Shown here piece by piece: positions 1 to 7,200 of a DNA stretch of 15,769 bases (positions are counted from its first letter, which is position 1; every line of letters starts with the position of its first letter). Where the stretch lies: assembly GCA_902767175.1 (NCBI GenBank), contig CACXGH010000097.1, positions 1-15,769 on the forward strand, in the 5' to 3' direction. The position numbers were made by a program, and so were the translations under genes. The DNA is from an uncultured Ruminococcus sp. Its GTDB lineage: Bacteria; Bacillota; Clostridia; Oscillospirales; Acutalibacteraceae. Below the pieces are notes generated by a model. The model was not told the origin of the DNA and did not search any database. It saw only the letters and a program-made list of their open reading frames with translations.

Positions 1-4
1 ACAA

Positions 5-165
5 GGAGCAAAGCTCCAACAAGCTCGCTTGATTGGAGCGAGCGACGCCGTCAACAGATGTCGGGGAGCTTTAGCTCCTGCGGGCGTTGGTGGGGGATTT
101 TAACCCGCCACCGACGGACGTATGGCACCCGCCGCCTTTAGAGGCGGGGGACATCGACGCTTGTT
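5..165. repeat. GC-rich stem-loop array, multi-branched structure
   Basis: Gene-free block made of small perfect stem-loops: 5-17 (GGAGC/GCTCC), 23-43 (GCTCGCT/AGCGAGC), 65-78 (GGAGCT/AGCTCC), 85-116 (CGTTGGTGG with CCACCGACG, one G-T pair) and 132-147 (CCGCCT/AGGCGG). The last three are enclosed by GATGTC (57-62) pairing with GACATC (150-155), and AACAAGC (18-24) can pair with GCTTGTT (159-165), so the block can close into one multi-branched fold. The outer pairing competes with two bases of the 23-43 hairpin. No credible ORF is present. The family is not one I can name. Possible natures are a dispersed structured non-coding RNA, a palindromic repeat (REP/BIME-like), or the end of a single-strand mobile element. 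The pairing is seen in the sequence; any function is inference. Confidence 0.6.
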
Positions 166-168
166 ATA
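146..168 (+). repeat. 23-bp motif at array edge, inverted copy at 15686-15708
   Basis: This motif begins GGGGGACATCGACGC and runs to TTGTTATA. It is found perfectly, on the opposite strand, at 15686-15708. In both places it sits exactly at the border between the GC-rich stem-loop array and AT-rich DNA, so it marks one defined end of the element. Confidence 0.85.
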
Positions 169-179
169 TGAATATTATT

Positions 180-268
180 GTCATGATTTCTTGCGAAATC
201 ATGACAGGGAGCAATAAAAGTCAGAGGACTTCGTCCTCCGAACCTCCTGCCAAAGGCTCTGCCTTTGG
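180..268. repeat. Three further stem-loops next to the array
   Basis: Perfect hairpins lie at 180-205 (GTCATGATTTC, loop TTGC, GAAATCATGAC; 11-bp stem), 224-238 (GAGGAC/GTCCTC) and 250-268 (CCAAAGGC, loop TCT, GCCTTTGG; 8-bp stem). None is followed by a clear T-run on either strand, so they do not look like ordinary intrinsic terminators. They continue the hairpin-rich character of the first 170 bases. Confidence 0.6.
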
Positions 269-332
269 AAACCGCAAACTTTTAATATTTTGTTCACAGG
301 TTATTAACTCGTTCAAAACCCTGTCATAGGAG

Positions 333-520
333 CACGGAAATCAATTTTGCCGGAACAGTCACATAGGGGAAACCCTTTTCCGGCGGAAAAAGGTTTATTC
401 CCCATACCCCTTTCCTGAAACCGCTGGCTAAATCTGTGGAAACAGACATACAAATCGGATTTCAGAAGAAGATATTTATACGCTCTCATATTTATCATTT
501 TTTAAAAGTTGATTTCCGTG
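333..520 (-). mobile_element. MITE-like element, copy A
   Basis: A 188-bp unit bounded by perfect 12-bp terminal inverted repeats CACGGAAATCAA (333-344) and TTGATTTCCGTG (509-520). It is repeated in inverted orientation, with moderate divergence and small indels, at 15357-15538. It holds an internal palindrome at 374-393 (CCTTTTCC...GGAAAAAGG). It encodes no credible protein. Small size, terminal inverted repeats and multiple copies fit a non-autonomous miniature element, but I see no clear target-site duplication and no transposase, so mobility is inferred. It is assigned minus so that copy B reads plus. Confidence 0.65.
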
Positions 521-533
521 TAATAGGCGGAGT

Positions 534-561
534 GCGCCGCAAGGGCACTTCCTTGCGGCGC
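534..561. terminator. Strong GC stem-loop after the small membrane gene
   Basis: GCGCCGCAAG (534-543) pairs perfectly with CTTGCGGCGC (552-561) over an 8-nt loop. It lies 26 bp beyond the stop codon of the minus-strand gene ending at 587, where a terminator is expected. The minus-strand tail is not T-rich, so it may instead stabilise the 3' end of the mRNA. Confidence 0.45.
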
Positions 562-586
562 TTTCTCTGTCGATCTGCGCTGACTG

Positions 587-961
587 TTATGCATCAGAAC
601 GGCTGTCAGCTTCAATGACCATCGTGTTTTTATGTGTACATTCTATCTTTATATCATGCTCCGGCATTGTGAATTCTATAACAAAGCCGTTCTTATCGTC
701 ATATCCATGGTTTATTATTTTCCCGTCTATATAAAAGGTATAGTTCGTATCGGTAGCGATCATATCATAATACAGCCTGACTTTTTCTCCTGCCCTGTAT
801 TTATCCTTGGCTCCTTTATAGAACTGCTTCTGTTTACCATAGTCGGCATTGTATTTTTTTCCTGCCGTTCTTATGTATTTCACCACAATCACTGCAATAG
901 CTGTCAATGCGGCAAGAATAAGAATAAAACCGCCAATAAGCAGTAAAAGGTTTCCGTTCAA
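587..961 (-). CDS. Small membrane-anchored hypothetical protein (124 aa)
   Basis: Function unknown. The start chosen is TTG at 961-959, because an ideal AAGGAGG (975-969) sits 7 nt upstream; an earlier in-frame TTG at 982 lies upstream of that site and is unlikely. The N-terminus (about residues 4-28) is a single hydrophobic segment, followed by RTAGKK, consistent with an uncleaved anchor and an extracytoplasmic C-terminal domain. The rest, about residues 50-115, is rich in aromatic and beta-forming residues (YYDMIATDTNYTFYIDGK) and contains FTMPEHDIKIE. This closing motif resembles the F-x-MP-x-x-D-V-x-I end of InlB-B-repeat-type beta domains of Firmicutes surface proteins; that resemblance is from memory and weak. 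It lies 122 bp downstream of the lipoprotein gene on the same strand and may share its transcript. Confidence 0.75.
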   Translation of the reverse strand: MNGNLLLLIGGFILILAALTAIAVIVVKYIRTAGKKYNADYGKQKQFYKGAKDKYRAGEKVRLYYDMIATDTNYTFYIDGKIINHGYDDKNGFVIEFTMPEHDIKIECTHKNTMVIEADSRSDA

Positions 962-1019
962 GATAATTCCTCCTTCTGTCAAAGTCTTATATCCTGAAAT
1001 AACAATCGTATTTTAGTAT

Positions 1020-1037
1020 GCTTCCAATTACGGAAGC
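1020..1037 (-). terminator. Hairpin between lipoprotein and small membrane genes
   Basis: GCTTCC (1020-1025) and GGAAGC (1032-1037) form a 6-bp stem with a 6-nt loop, followed on the minus strand by ATACTAAAATACG. This is a weak terminator-like structure, so partial read-through into the downstream small gene is possible. Confidence 0.35.
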
Positions 1038-1057
1038 TGAATATCATCTATACTCTC

Positions 1058-1084
1058 ATACTGCTTTTAATGGGAGTCCGGTAT
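1058..1084 (-). repeat. 27-bp interspersed repeat, copy 1
   Basis: Read on the minus strand the unit begins ATACCGGACTCCCATT and ends AAAAGCAGTAT. Other copies are at 9126-9173, 11131-11157 and 15188-15214. Its first base is part of the TGA stop (1086-1084) of the lipoprotein gene, so the repeat begins at the stop codon. The unit ends in short inverted bases ATAC/GTAT. Confidence 0.8.
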
Positions 1085-2451
1085 CAGAATATCTTTAGTC
1101 CGCTTTCAGCGTCCGTTCTCACTGCATTTATTGTCCTTGCATCGACCGAAACGGAACCTGCCGTAAGTATCTCGCCTGTTTTGCTGTCTTTCGTTCCGAG
1201 ATAATAGCAATAAATGCACTCCATTGTTTCATCACTGAGATTATACCTCATTCCGGAAACCGCCGGACATTTTATTATCCCCTGATCGTCCTTCTCAGCC
1301 TTGCTGTCCTCTATAAATACAGGAAGCTCAAAGCCCGTACTGCTGAAATACAGGTAATCATCTTCAACTGTCATATTCTGATATGTCATGCTGACCTTTT
1401 CCGTATTGAAACCCGACTCGAACAACGCTTTCTCGCTTCCGTCATCAAGACTTCTTGTATATACTGTCGGCAGACTGTTATTTCCGCCGATATAATATAT
1501 CTTATCCTTATCAACATAATAACTGAGGCAGGTATTATCGGATATTCTTGTGCTTTCACCGCCGTCAAGTCCTTTTACATAGAGTCTTCCGTCCCCGTCA
1601 GTATTACCGCTTTTGATATAGTATACAGAATCATCAACTATATTAAGCTCCTTTATCTTCTCTCCCTGTTCCGCTTTAATAAATTCCTCGCCTCTGCTGC
1701 CGTCTTTATTCAGCTTATAAACACTGCTGCCGCCGTTTTTGCCGTCATCATTGTAAGGCACATAATAGACGACATCGTCCTTCACTGATAAAGCGTCAGC
1801 CTTTTCACTTCCGGCAAAACTTATCCCCTTGCCGTTCTTGGCATATTTTATCATTCTGTGCGAAATTGAGGTATTCTCCCAAGGCGTACCGTTTTCCGGA
1901 GCTATAATGCAGTATATATAACCGTCTCCGCCGTCCTTGAATTCATACATAAATCCAAAAGCGTCGGCAAGGCTCATACCCCCTTCTGAGACTATTTTCT
2001 CGTCCTCACTCGTCAGCAGGGTCTTGATATCATTCGTATTATATAGGGTCGTTCTTTCCGTATAGGAAACATCACTAAGATCCCAACTGAAAATACCGCT
2101 CTCTCCCTTTTGTAAGCCGTATATAGTACCTCCGTCATGAACAATGCTTCGTGTCTCGGGATCTATAATGATCGGCACTGTACTTTCAATGTTCTTTTTA
2201 TCGAGAAGATGAAAAGTACTTGTACCTGTCATTTGTATTATGCCGTTTACGGGAGTATAGAATTTCATTCCGCCGTTTTCAAAAACTATATGTTTCTGTG
2301 TATCAAAAACAACTGCTTCCGGTTGACTTTTGCTGCTCTCCGTATCTGATGATGCCTTATTTCCGCTATTACCTTCTCCGCTGCTGCAGCCTGAAAGAAC
2401 CGACAGCAGCATAGCTGCCGGTATCAATAATGAAAGCGCTCTTTTTTTCAT
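1084..2451 (-). CDS. Secreted lipoprotein, probable beta-propeller-like (455 aa)
   Basis: A lipoprotein of unknown function. The N-terminus is a classic type II signal peptide: MKKR, a hydrophobic stretch, then lipobox LSGC with the lipidated Cys at residue 22, followed by a low-complexity Ser/Gly/Asn/Lys linker to about residue 45. The mature part consists of repeated short beta motifs of the type DDxVYYI, KDKIYYIGG and EDDYLYFSS, typical of the DUF5050/WD-like propeller lipoproteins common in Clostridia. No catalytic residues are recognisable; such proteins are usually thought to bind ligands or sense the cell surface. The ATG at 2451 is preceded by GAGG 9 nt upstream. It lies 76 bp downstream of the AraC-type regulator on the same strand, with a hairpin between them, so control by or co-transcription with the regulator is possible but unproven. 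Confidence 0.8.
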   Translation of the reverse strand: MKKRALSLLIPAAMLLSVLSGCSSGEGNSGNKASSDTESSKSQPEAVVFDTQKHIVFENGGMKFYTPVNGIIQMTGTSTFHLLDKKNIESTVPIIIDPETRSIVHDGGTIYGLQKGESGIFSWDLSDVSYTERTTLYNTNDIKTLLTSEDEKIVSEGGMSLADAFGFMYEFKDGGDGYIYCIIAPENGTPWENTSISHRMIKYAKNGKGISFAGSEKADALSVKDDVVYYVPYNDDGKNGGSSVYKLNKDGSRGEEFIKAEQGEKIKELNIVDDSVYYIKSGNTDGDGRLYVKGLDGGESTRISDNTCLSYYVDKDKIYYIGGNNSLPTVYTRSLDDGSEKALFESGFNTEKVSMTYQNMTVEDDYLYFSSTGFELPVFIEDSKAEKDDQGIIKCPAVSGMRYNLSDETMECIYCYYLGTKDSKTGEILTAGSVSVDARTINAVRTDAESGLKIF

Positions 2452-2491
2452 CGTGAATTGCCTCTTTTCTTAAAAAATACAATAATTCCCC

Positions 2492-2516
2492 GTCAGACCT
2501 GCATCACAGGTCTGAC
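2492..2516 (-). terminator. Terminator-like hairpin after the AraC-type gene
   Basis: GTCAGACCTG (2492-2501) and CAGGTCTGAC (2507-2516) form a perfect 10-bp stem with loop CATCA. On the minus strand it lies 11 nt past the regulator stop and is followed at short distance by ATTATTGTATTTTTT. It probably ends most regulator transcripts before the lipoprotein gene, although no clear promoter for that gene is seen in the remaining gap. Confidence 0.6.
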
Positions 2517-2527
2517 AGGGATAATGG

Positions 2528-3418
2528 CTACCTGTTGGATATGCTGTAGCGATATTCCTTCGGTGTCATATGAAATTTCTTTTTGAATATTCTGTTAAAG
2601 TACGAAAGATTGGTTATTCCGATACTTGCCGCCACCTCCGTTATCTGCACTCTTGTAGTAAGCAGCATATTTGATGCTATATTAAGCCTGTAATCGTTTA
2701 TGTATTCTATACAGGTCATACCCATATACTTTTTGAAAAATCTCATGAAATAATGCTTGCTGAGGTTTACCGTTTCCGCAAGCTCATCAATCGTGATATT
2801 GTTCATATAGTTCTCGTTTATATAATCAATAATTACCTTGATATTCTTGGACGTGATATCCTTTATAGTGGATTCACCCATTTCGTTAATAAATATTTCT
2901 TTAAAAAGAACATAGAACAAACCGTATACTTCTGCCTTAAGCTGCAGTTCAAAGCATTCTTCCCTGCCGCTGTATACCGATATCATATTAAGGACTTTTT
3001 TCTGCACATCAGGATAATGCGGATTATCCGGAGAAATAACAACCGGAGAAATATAATTATTCTCTGCAAACGGAACAAAATACTTTATTGAGCAGGCGTC
3101 AGTATTATTTCCTGTCAGAAGATTCATATTGAATATAACGGATCTGAAAACAGTTCTTTTGTTTTCATACTGTCTGAATGAATGAAGCACCGAAGGATTA
3201 ATAAGGATAATATCGCCTTTGCTTACATGATATTCCTCAAAATCCACGCATTCGGTAAATTCTCCCTCTTCTACATACACTATCTCCATCTCCTCGTGCC
3301 AATGCATGGGAAACGTAGTATAGTAGTCAGGCATAATTGTTTTATTTACTACATAAGGCAACAGGAAATCCCCCTTCTGACCTGTTTCCTTAAGACTCAT
3401 CAGTTCATCGTGCTGCAT
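2528..3418 (-). CDS. AraC-family transcriptional regulator (296 aa)
   Basis: A two-domain DNA-binding activator. The N-terminal half is a cupin-like sensing domain with the typical HWHEEMEIVYVEEG segment at residues 39-52 and GDIILINPSVLHS at 68-80. The C-terminal ~100 residues carry the AraC double helix-turn-helix: TIDELAETVNLSKHYFMRFF (about 209-228) and ITEVAASIGITNLSYFNRIF (about 259-278), ending in the family hallmark F-K-K-x-x-x-x-TPKEYR. This architecture is usual for sugar-responsive regulators in Firmicutes, but the ligand cannot be read from sequence. ATG at 3418 has AAGGAG 8 nt upstream. It has a consensus promoter and about 210 nt of 5' leader, and is divergent from the Nfn operon. 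Its targets may be the lipoprotein gene, nfnAB or itself. Confidence 0.93.
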   Translation of the reverse strand: MQHDELMSLKETGQKGDFLLPYVVNKTIMPDYYTTFPMHWHEEMEIVYVEEGEFTECVDFEEYHVSKGDIILINPSVLHSFRQYENKRTVFRSVIFNMNLLTGNNTDACSIKYFVPFAENNYISPVVISPDNPHYPDVQKKVLNMISVYSGREECFELQLKAEVYGLFYVLFKEIFINEMGESTIKDITSKNIKVIIDYINENYMNNITIDELAETVNLSKHYFMRFFKKYMGMTCIEYINDYRLNIASNMLLTTRVQITEVAASIGITNLSYFNRIFKKKFHMTPKEYRYSISNR

Positions 3419-3432
3419 ATTTCCGACTCCTT

Positions 3433-3475
3433 AAAAAACTAAAATTTCGGGACGCCTGCATTAGTTTTTTGCCCA
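3433..3475 (-). promoter_or_regulatory. Possible leader hairpins in the AraC-type gene 5' UTR
   Basis: On the minus strand just before the ribosome binding site, AAAAAACTAA can pair perfectly with TTAGTTTTTT (10 bp), and an overlapping GCCTG can pair with CAGGC. The two foldings share bases and so exclude each other. The second arm of the larger stem ends next to AAGGAG. Translational control is conceivable, but nothing matches a known riboswitch. Confidence 0.3.
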
Positions 3476-3637
3476 GGCTTCCGTAACATAATAATTCTAA
3501 CAGTCAAAAATCATTTACAGTGGCTGCTATTAATGGAAAGCTTTGCTATAAATATTGTTTTTGTGTTATTCTGTAAGATTTTGTATTATTATACCAATTT
3601 TTAGCATAAATAATCTTCATTTTTTGTCGTTGTTTCT

Positions 3638-3666
3638 ATTATAGTACCATTTTTTGAATTTGTCAA
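3638..3666 (-). promoter_or_regulatory. Promoter of the AraC-type regulator
   Basis: On the minus strand TTGACA (3666-3661), a 17-bp spacer and TATAAT (3643-3638) match the sigma-A consensus exactly. Transcription would start near 3630, giving a 5' leader of about 210 nt. Confidence 0.8.
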
Positions 3667-3869
3667 ATATTGAATTATATATTATTTCAAAAATTTACAA
3701 ATAACATATTTCAGAAAAAATTTTTCCGCTTTTTTTAATTTAATCCTTTATTGGAAAAAAAGAACAATGGCTGTTTATTCCAAAACAAATTTAAGGAAAA
3801 CAAATTGAAGGAAACAGATACCAAAATTGCATTTTTTCAAAATTTCCTCTTTTATGAAAGCATGATATA

Positions 3870-3878
3870 TGATATAAT
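3870..3878 (+). promoter_or_regulatory. Extended -10 promoter for nfnAB
   Basis: TGATATAAT is an extended -10 element (TGn-TATAAT) with no good -35 hexamer at 16-18 bp. Weak -35 plus an upstream regulator gene would fit activated transcription. The start would be near 3885, about 60 nt before the gene. Confidence 0.5.
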
Positions 3879-3943
3879 AAAAGCAATGTTTAATGAATTC
3901 ATATACCCTGAAAACTATGCTTTACAGAAAGGAAAGTATGGAG

Positions 3944-4786
3944 ATGTATAAAATATTAAGAAAAAAAGCGTTAAATCCTACAGTTTCGCTTATGGAAATA
4001 GAAGCGCCGCTCATTGCGAAAAAGGCTGAGCCGGGACAGTTCATTATTTTCAGAGCAAAAGAGGACAGTGAGAGGGTTCCTCTTACCATTGCAGATTTCG
4101 ACCGTGAAAAGGGAACTGTAACTATTATATATCAGATAGTCGGAGGCTCCACTATGGAGCTTGACACTTTGAATGAAGGTGAATGCCTGCAGGACTTTGC
4201 AGGTCCTTTAGGAAAGCCGAGTGAAACAGACGGATTGAAAAAAGTGGCTGTTGTAGGCGGCGGTGTAGGCTGTGCTATAGCATACCCTATTGCCAAAAAG
4301 CTTTCATCTCTCGGCTGTGAGGTACACAGCATTGCAGGCTTCAGAAACAAAGACCTTATAATACTTGAGGACGAATTCAGATCTGTAAGCTCGGAGCTTC
4401 GCATAATGACAGATGACGGAAGCTACGGAAAGAAGGGACTTGTAACAAATGCACTTGAGGAACTGATAAAGGAAGGCAATCAGTATGATGAGGTTATCGC
4501 AATAGGTCCCCTTATCATGATGAAGTTTGTCTGTCTGCTGACAAAGAAATACAATATAAAAACAATAGTAAGCATGAATCCGATAATGATAGACGGAACG
4601 GGAATGTGCGGAGGCTGCCGTCTTACTGTCGGAGGAGAGACAAAGTTTGCCTGCGTTGACGGTCCGGACTTTGACGGCCATTTAGTCGATTTTGACGAAG
4701 CAATGCACAGAGGAACAATGTACAGGGATTTTGAAGCACACGCCCGTGAAGAGTCCTGTGATTTGTTCAAAAAGGAGGTTCAGTGA
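3944..4786 (+). CDS. nfnA: NfnA-type ferredoxin:NADP+ oxidoreductase, small subunit (280 aa)
   Basis: FAD/NAD(H)-binding small subunit of the electron-bifurcating NADH-dependent ferredoxin:NADP+ oxidoreductase; homologous to SudB and to the electron-transfer subunit of dihydroorotate dehydrogenase. The start is set at ATG 3944 (MYKILRKKALNPT), the usual N-terminus of the family, with AAGGA 10 nt upstream; ATG 3938 is only 4 nt from that site. FAD-contact motifs are PGQF (30-33) and RVPLTIAD (44-51); the NAD-binding glycine loop is GGGVG (105-109). The C-terminal [2Fe-2S] site has Cys222, Cys225 and Cys237 in GMCGGC...FAC, after DGTG. It is followed by nfnB with 1 bp between stop and ATG. The pair would move electrons between NADH, NADPH and ferredoxin in the cytoplasm. 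Confidence 0.9.
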   Translation: MYKILRKKALNPTVSLMEIEAPLIAKKAEPGQFIIFRAKEDSERVPLTIADFDREKGTVTIIYQIVGGSTMELDTLNEGECLQDFAGPLGKPSETDGLKKVAVVGGGVGCAIAYPIAKKLSSLGCEVHSIAGFRNKDLIILEDEFRSVSSELRIMTDDGSYGKKGLVTNALEELIKEGNQYDEVIAIGPLIMMKFVCLLTKKYNIKTIVSMNPIMIDGTGMCGGCRLTVGGETKFACVDGPDFDGHLVDFDEAMHRGTMYRDFEAHAREESCDLFKKEVQ

Positions 4787-4787
4787 C

Positions 4788-6188
4788 ATGGCATTTACAA
4801 GAAATAACGACACAAAAAAATGCCCGATGCCCGTTCAGGAGCCGGACGTAAGAAAACATAATTTTGACGAGGTAGCTCTCGGCTATACATACGAAATGGC
4901 GGTAAATGAAGCAAGACGCTGTCTTAACTGCAAAAACAAGCCCTGTACTACTGCCTGCCCTGTATCTATCAATATTCCTGCATTCATTGAAAGAGCAGCA
5001 AATGAGGATATGGAAGGAGCTTATCAGATAATTTCTCAGTCAAGCTCTCTGCCTGCGGTATGCGGAAGGGTATGTCCGCAGGAAAATCAATGTGAGGGCA
5101 AATGTGTAAGAGGAATAAAGGGCGAAAGTGTAGGCATAGGCAGGCTTGAAAGATTTGTTGCCGACTACCACAGGGAGCACTGCACAGAGAAGCCCGAAAT
5201 GCCTGTTCAGAACGGTCATAAGGTAGCGATAATCGGTGCCGGCCCGAGCGGTCTTACAGCGGCGGGAGATCTGGCAAAAGCCGGATATAAGGTAACGGTT
5301 TACGAGGCACTTCACCTTGCAGGAGGAGTGTTGGTATACGGTATTCCCGAGTTCCGCCTTCCCAAGATAATAGTACAGAAGGAAATAGATAACCTGAAGG
5401 CGATCGGTGTTGATATAGAGACAAACATGGTAATCGGCAAGATACTGACCATAGATGAGCTGTTTGAAATGGGCAATGAGGCTGTATATATCGGAAGCGG
5501 TGCCGGTCTGCCGAGATTTATGAATATCCCCGGCGAAAGCCTTAAGGGAGTATATTCTGCAAATGAATATCTGACAAGAATAAATCTTATGAAGGCATAT
5601 AAAAAAGGCAGCAAAACCCCTATAAAGCACAGCAAAAGAGTTGCCGTAGTAGGCGGAGGAAACGTTGCAATGGACGCAGCCCGTTCCGCAATGAGAATCG
5701 GTGCCGAGGAGGTATACATCGTATACCGCAGAGGTATGGAGGAACTGCCGGCACGAAAGGAAGAGGTCGAGCACGCTATGGAGGAGGGTGTTATCTTCAA
5801 AACGCTCACCAATCCTGTAGAGGTGCTCGGAGATGAAAACGGCGAGGTCTGCGGCATGAAGTGCATTGAAATGGAGCTTGGAGAGCCTGATGCAAGCGGC
5901 AGACGCAAACCGTCGCCAAAAGAAGGCAGCGAATTTATTCTCGACATTGATACAATGATAATGGCTATCGGCACAAGTCCTAATCCGCTTATCCGTTCGA
6001 CAACACCCAGACTTGAAGCAAACAGGCACGGCTGTATTGTAACCGACGGTGAAGGAGGTCTTACGAGCCGTGAAGGCGTTTATGCAGGCGGTGACGCCGT
6101 TACAGGTGCTGCTACCGTCATTCTTGCAATGGGAGCCGGTAAGGCTGCTGCAAAGGCAATTGATGAATATATTAAAAATAAGGGCTAA
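4788..6188 (+). CDS. nfnB: NfnB-type large subunit, glutamate synthase small-subunit homolog (466 aa)
   Basis: Flavoprotein usually auto-annotated gltA or 'NADPH-dependent glutamate synthase small chain'. ATG 4788 is chosen over the longer frame because AGGAGG (4773-4778) sits 9 nt upstream and the N-terminus MAFTRNNDTKKCPMPVQ is family-like. The N-terminal ferredoxin-like part has two [4Fe-4S] cysteine sets (Cys45, 48, 53, 57 and Cys92, 96, 102, 106). The FAD Rossmann motif is GAGPSG (150-155), the NADPH loop is GGGNVAMD (289-296), and the closing FAD motif is GVYAGGDAVTGAATV. No glutamate synthase large subunit is nearby, and the gene is tightly coupled to nfnA, so bifurcating Nfn or sulfide-dehydrogenase-type activity fits better than glutamate synthesis. 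Nfn and SudAB cannot be told apart from sequence alone. Confidence 0.9.
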   Translation: MAFTRNNDTKKCPMPVQEPDVRKHNFDEVALGYTYEMAVNEARRCLNCKNKPCTTACPVSINIPAFIERAANEDMEGAYQIISQSSSLPAVCGRVCPQENQCEGKCVRGIKGESVGIGRLERFVADYHREHCTEKPEMPVQNGHKVAIIGAGPSGLTAAGDLAKAGYKVTVYEALHLAGGVLVYGIPEFRLPKIIVQKEIDNLKAIGVDIETNMVIGKILTIDELFEMGNEAVYIGSGAGLPRFMNIPGESLKGVYSANEYLTRINLMKAYKKGSKTPIKHSKRVAVVGGGNVAMDAARSAMRIGAEEVYIVYRRGMEELPARKEEVEHAMEEGVIFKTLTNPVEVLGDENGEVCGMKCIEMELGEPDASGRRKPSPKEGSEFILDIDTMIMAIGTSPNPLIRSTTPRLEANRHGCIVTDGEGGLTSREGVYAGGDAVTGAATVILAMGAGKAAAKAIDEYIKNKG

Positions 6189-6202
6189 AGACTAAGCCCC
6201 CA

Positions 6203-6240
6203 ATAATAAAGCGGCGGAAAATGCTCCGCCGCTTTATTAT
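6203..6240 (+). terminator. Intrinsic terminator of nfnAB
   Basis: A perfect 16-bp stem, ATAATAAAGCGGCGGA (6203-6218) with TCCGCCGCTTTATTAT (6225-6240) over a 6-nt loop, 14 bp past the nfnB stop. The stem has a T-rich right arm. Confidence 0.9.
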
Positions 6241-6281
6241 TTAGTAATATTCGTTTATTCATGATTATTCAGTAAAATAGA

Positions 6282-6308
6282 AAAGCACCGTCTTTTCGAC
6301 AGTGCTTT
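6282..6308 (-). terminator. Terminator of ptsH
   Basis: AAAGCACCGTC (6282-6292) and GACAGTGCTTT (6298-6308) form an 11-bp stem (one G-U on the minus strand), 18 bp beyond the ptsH stop. On the minus strand the stem runs out into TTTTCTATTTT. Confidence 0.8.
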
Positions 6309-6326
6309 CATGAACGGGAATAAAAA

Positions 6327-6590
6327 TTATTCTGAGAAACCGGACTGAATCAGCTTTACAAGGCTCTCAACGGCTGTTTCCTCATCAGCGCCGTCAGCCA
6401 TTACCTTAATGGTTGTACCGCCGACAATACCGAGTGAAAGTACACCGAGAAGGCTCTTTGCGTTAACTCTTCTCTCCTCTTTCTCGATCCAGATAGATGA
6501 CTTGAATTCATTAGCCTTCTGGATAAAGAAAGTAGCAGGACGAGCATGAAGACCTACCTGATTCTGTACCATTACTTCCTTAACAAACAT
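6327..6590 (-). CDS. ptsH: Phosphocarrier protein HPr (87 aa)
   Basis: Cytoplasmic phosphocarrier of the sugar phosphotransferase system; it takes phosphate from enzyme I and passes it to sugar-specific EIIA domains. Starting at ATG 6590 (AGGAGG 7 nt upstream; a TTG one codon earlier is too close) places the active-site histidine at position 15 (GLHARPAT) and the regulatory serine at 46 (NAKSLLGV), exactly the canonical numbering. Ser46 is the HPr-kinase target used for carbon catabolite control with CcpA in Firmicutes, so this is a true HPr and not the His-less paralog Crh. Length is normal. No ptsI follows; the gene is monocistronic with its own promoter (6682-6709) and terminator. Confidence 0.95.
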   Translation of the reverse strand: MFVKEVMVQNQVGLHARPATFFIQKANEFKSSIWIEKEERRVNAKSLLGVLSLGIVGGTTIKVMADGADEETAVESLVKLIQSGFSE

Positions 6591-6681
6591 CAATATTCCT
6601 CCTCAACAAAAATTTGATCCCCTTATATTTCAACCAAAGCTTATGGACAGCACCTTACTGCCTGCCTTGATTTATATTACA

Positions 6682-6709
6682 ATTATAGCATAAATTGAGC
6701 AATTATCAA
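6682..6709 (-). promoter_or_regulatory. Promoter of ptsH
   Basis: On the minus strand TTGATA (6709-6704), a 16-bp spacer and TATAAT (6687-6682) form a good sigma-A promoter, giving a leader of about 85 nt. Confidence 0.65.
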
Positions 6710-6714
6710 CTGTT

Positions 6715-7200
6715 TTACGAAACTTTGGATTTATGTACGATTGGCATTCTTTTTATAAACCTCGTTTTTGTGCAGATTGACATAAATGTTGAAAATTTTT
6801 ATGCTTGATAAAGAGTATTTTCAAAAAACGACTGTGTCCGGTTCGCTTTTTCTTTGTGATTTTCTTTATTTTTTCATTTTACTGTAACAATATGTCGATA
6901 TATTCACTTTATTCCGAAAAATATTGTAGAATATAAATAACATTATCAACTATTTTGTATTTCTTTTCGTCATTTATCACATATAAGATCTGTTCAATAG
7001 ATCACAAATTCAAATACATAGCCAAGAATAATTTCACTGTTTTAAGATTATTTAATGATTTTATTAAGATAATTGCAATAATCATACTCATTATAATTCC
7101 GAATTACAATTATAAAATAAAACCGGTTCTGCCCGTCATAATGGCAAAAACAATGACAATCAACCACTTTTGGGCACTTTTGCCTAATCTTTTAACTTGC
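6715..7200. other. AT-rich intergenic stretch without a convincing gene
   Basis: About 485 bp between the ptsH promoter and the end of trmD. It holds a plus-strand TTGACA (6777-6782) with only a weak -10-like TATGCT at 17 bp spacing. The open frame from 6955 on plus has no ribosome binding site and runs into trmD antisense, so it is not called. Small dyads are present (for example GATCTgttcaatAGATC near 6988-7003), but no clear repeat or RNA was identified. Confidence 0.6.

Noticed and set aside
5..268. CRISPR array
   Set aside because: The hairpins differ in sequence and spacing; there are no identical repeats with regular spacers and no cas genes.
333..520. Short open frames on both strands inside MITE-like copy A
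   Set aside because: They lack ribosome binding sites, are not preserved in copy B, and have compositions fitting non-coding DNA.
5040..6029. 329-codon open frame on minus
   Set aside because: Antisense to nfnB, Cys/Tyr/His-rich, no family resemblance; a shadow frame.
4788..6188. Glutamate synthase small subunit as the function of nfnB
   Set aside because: There is no large-subunit gene, and it is fused in an operon with an NfnA/SudB-type partner carrying the [2Fe-2S] cysteines.
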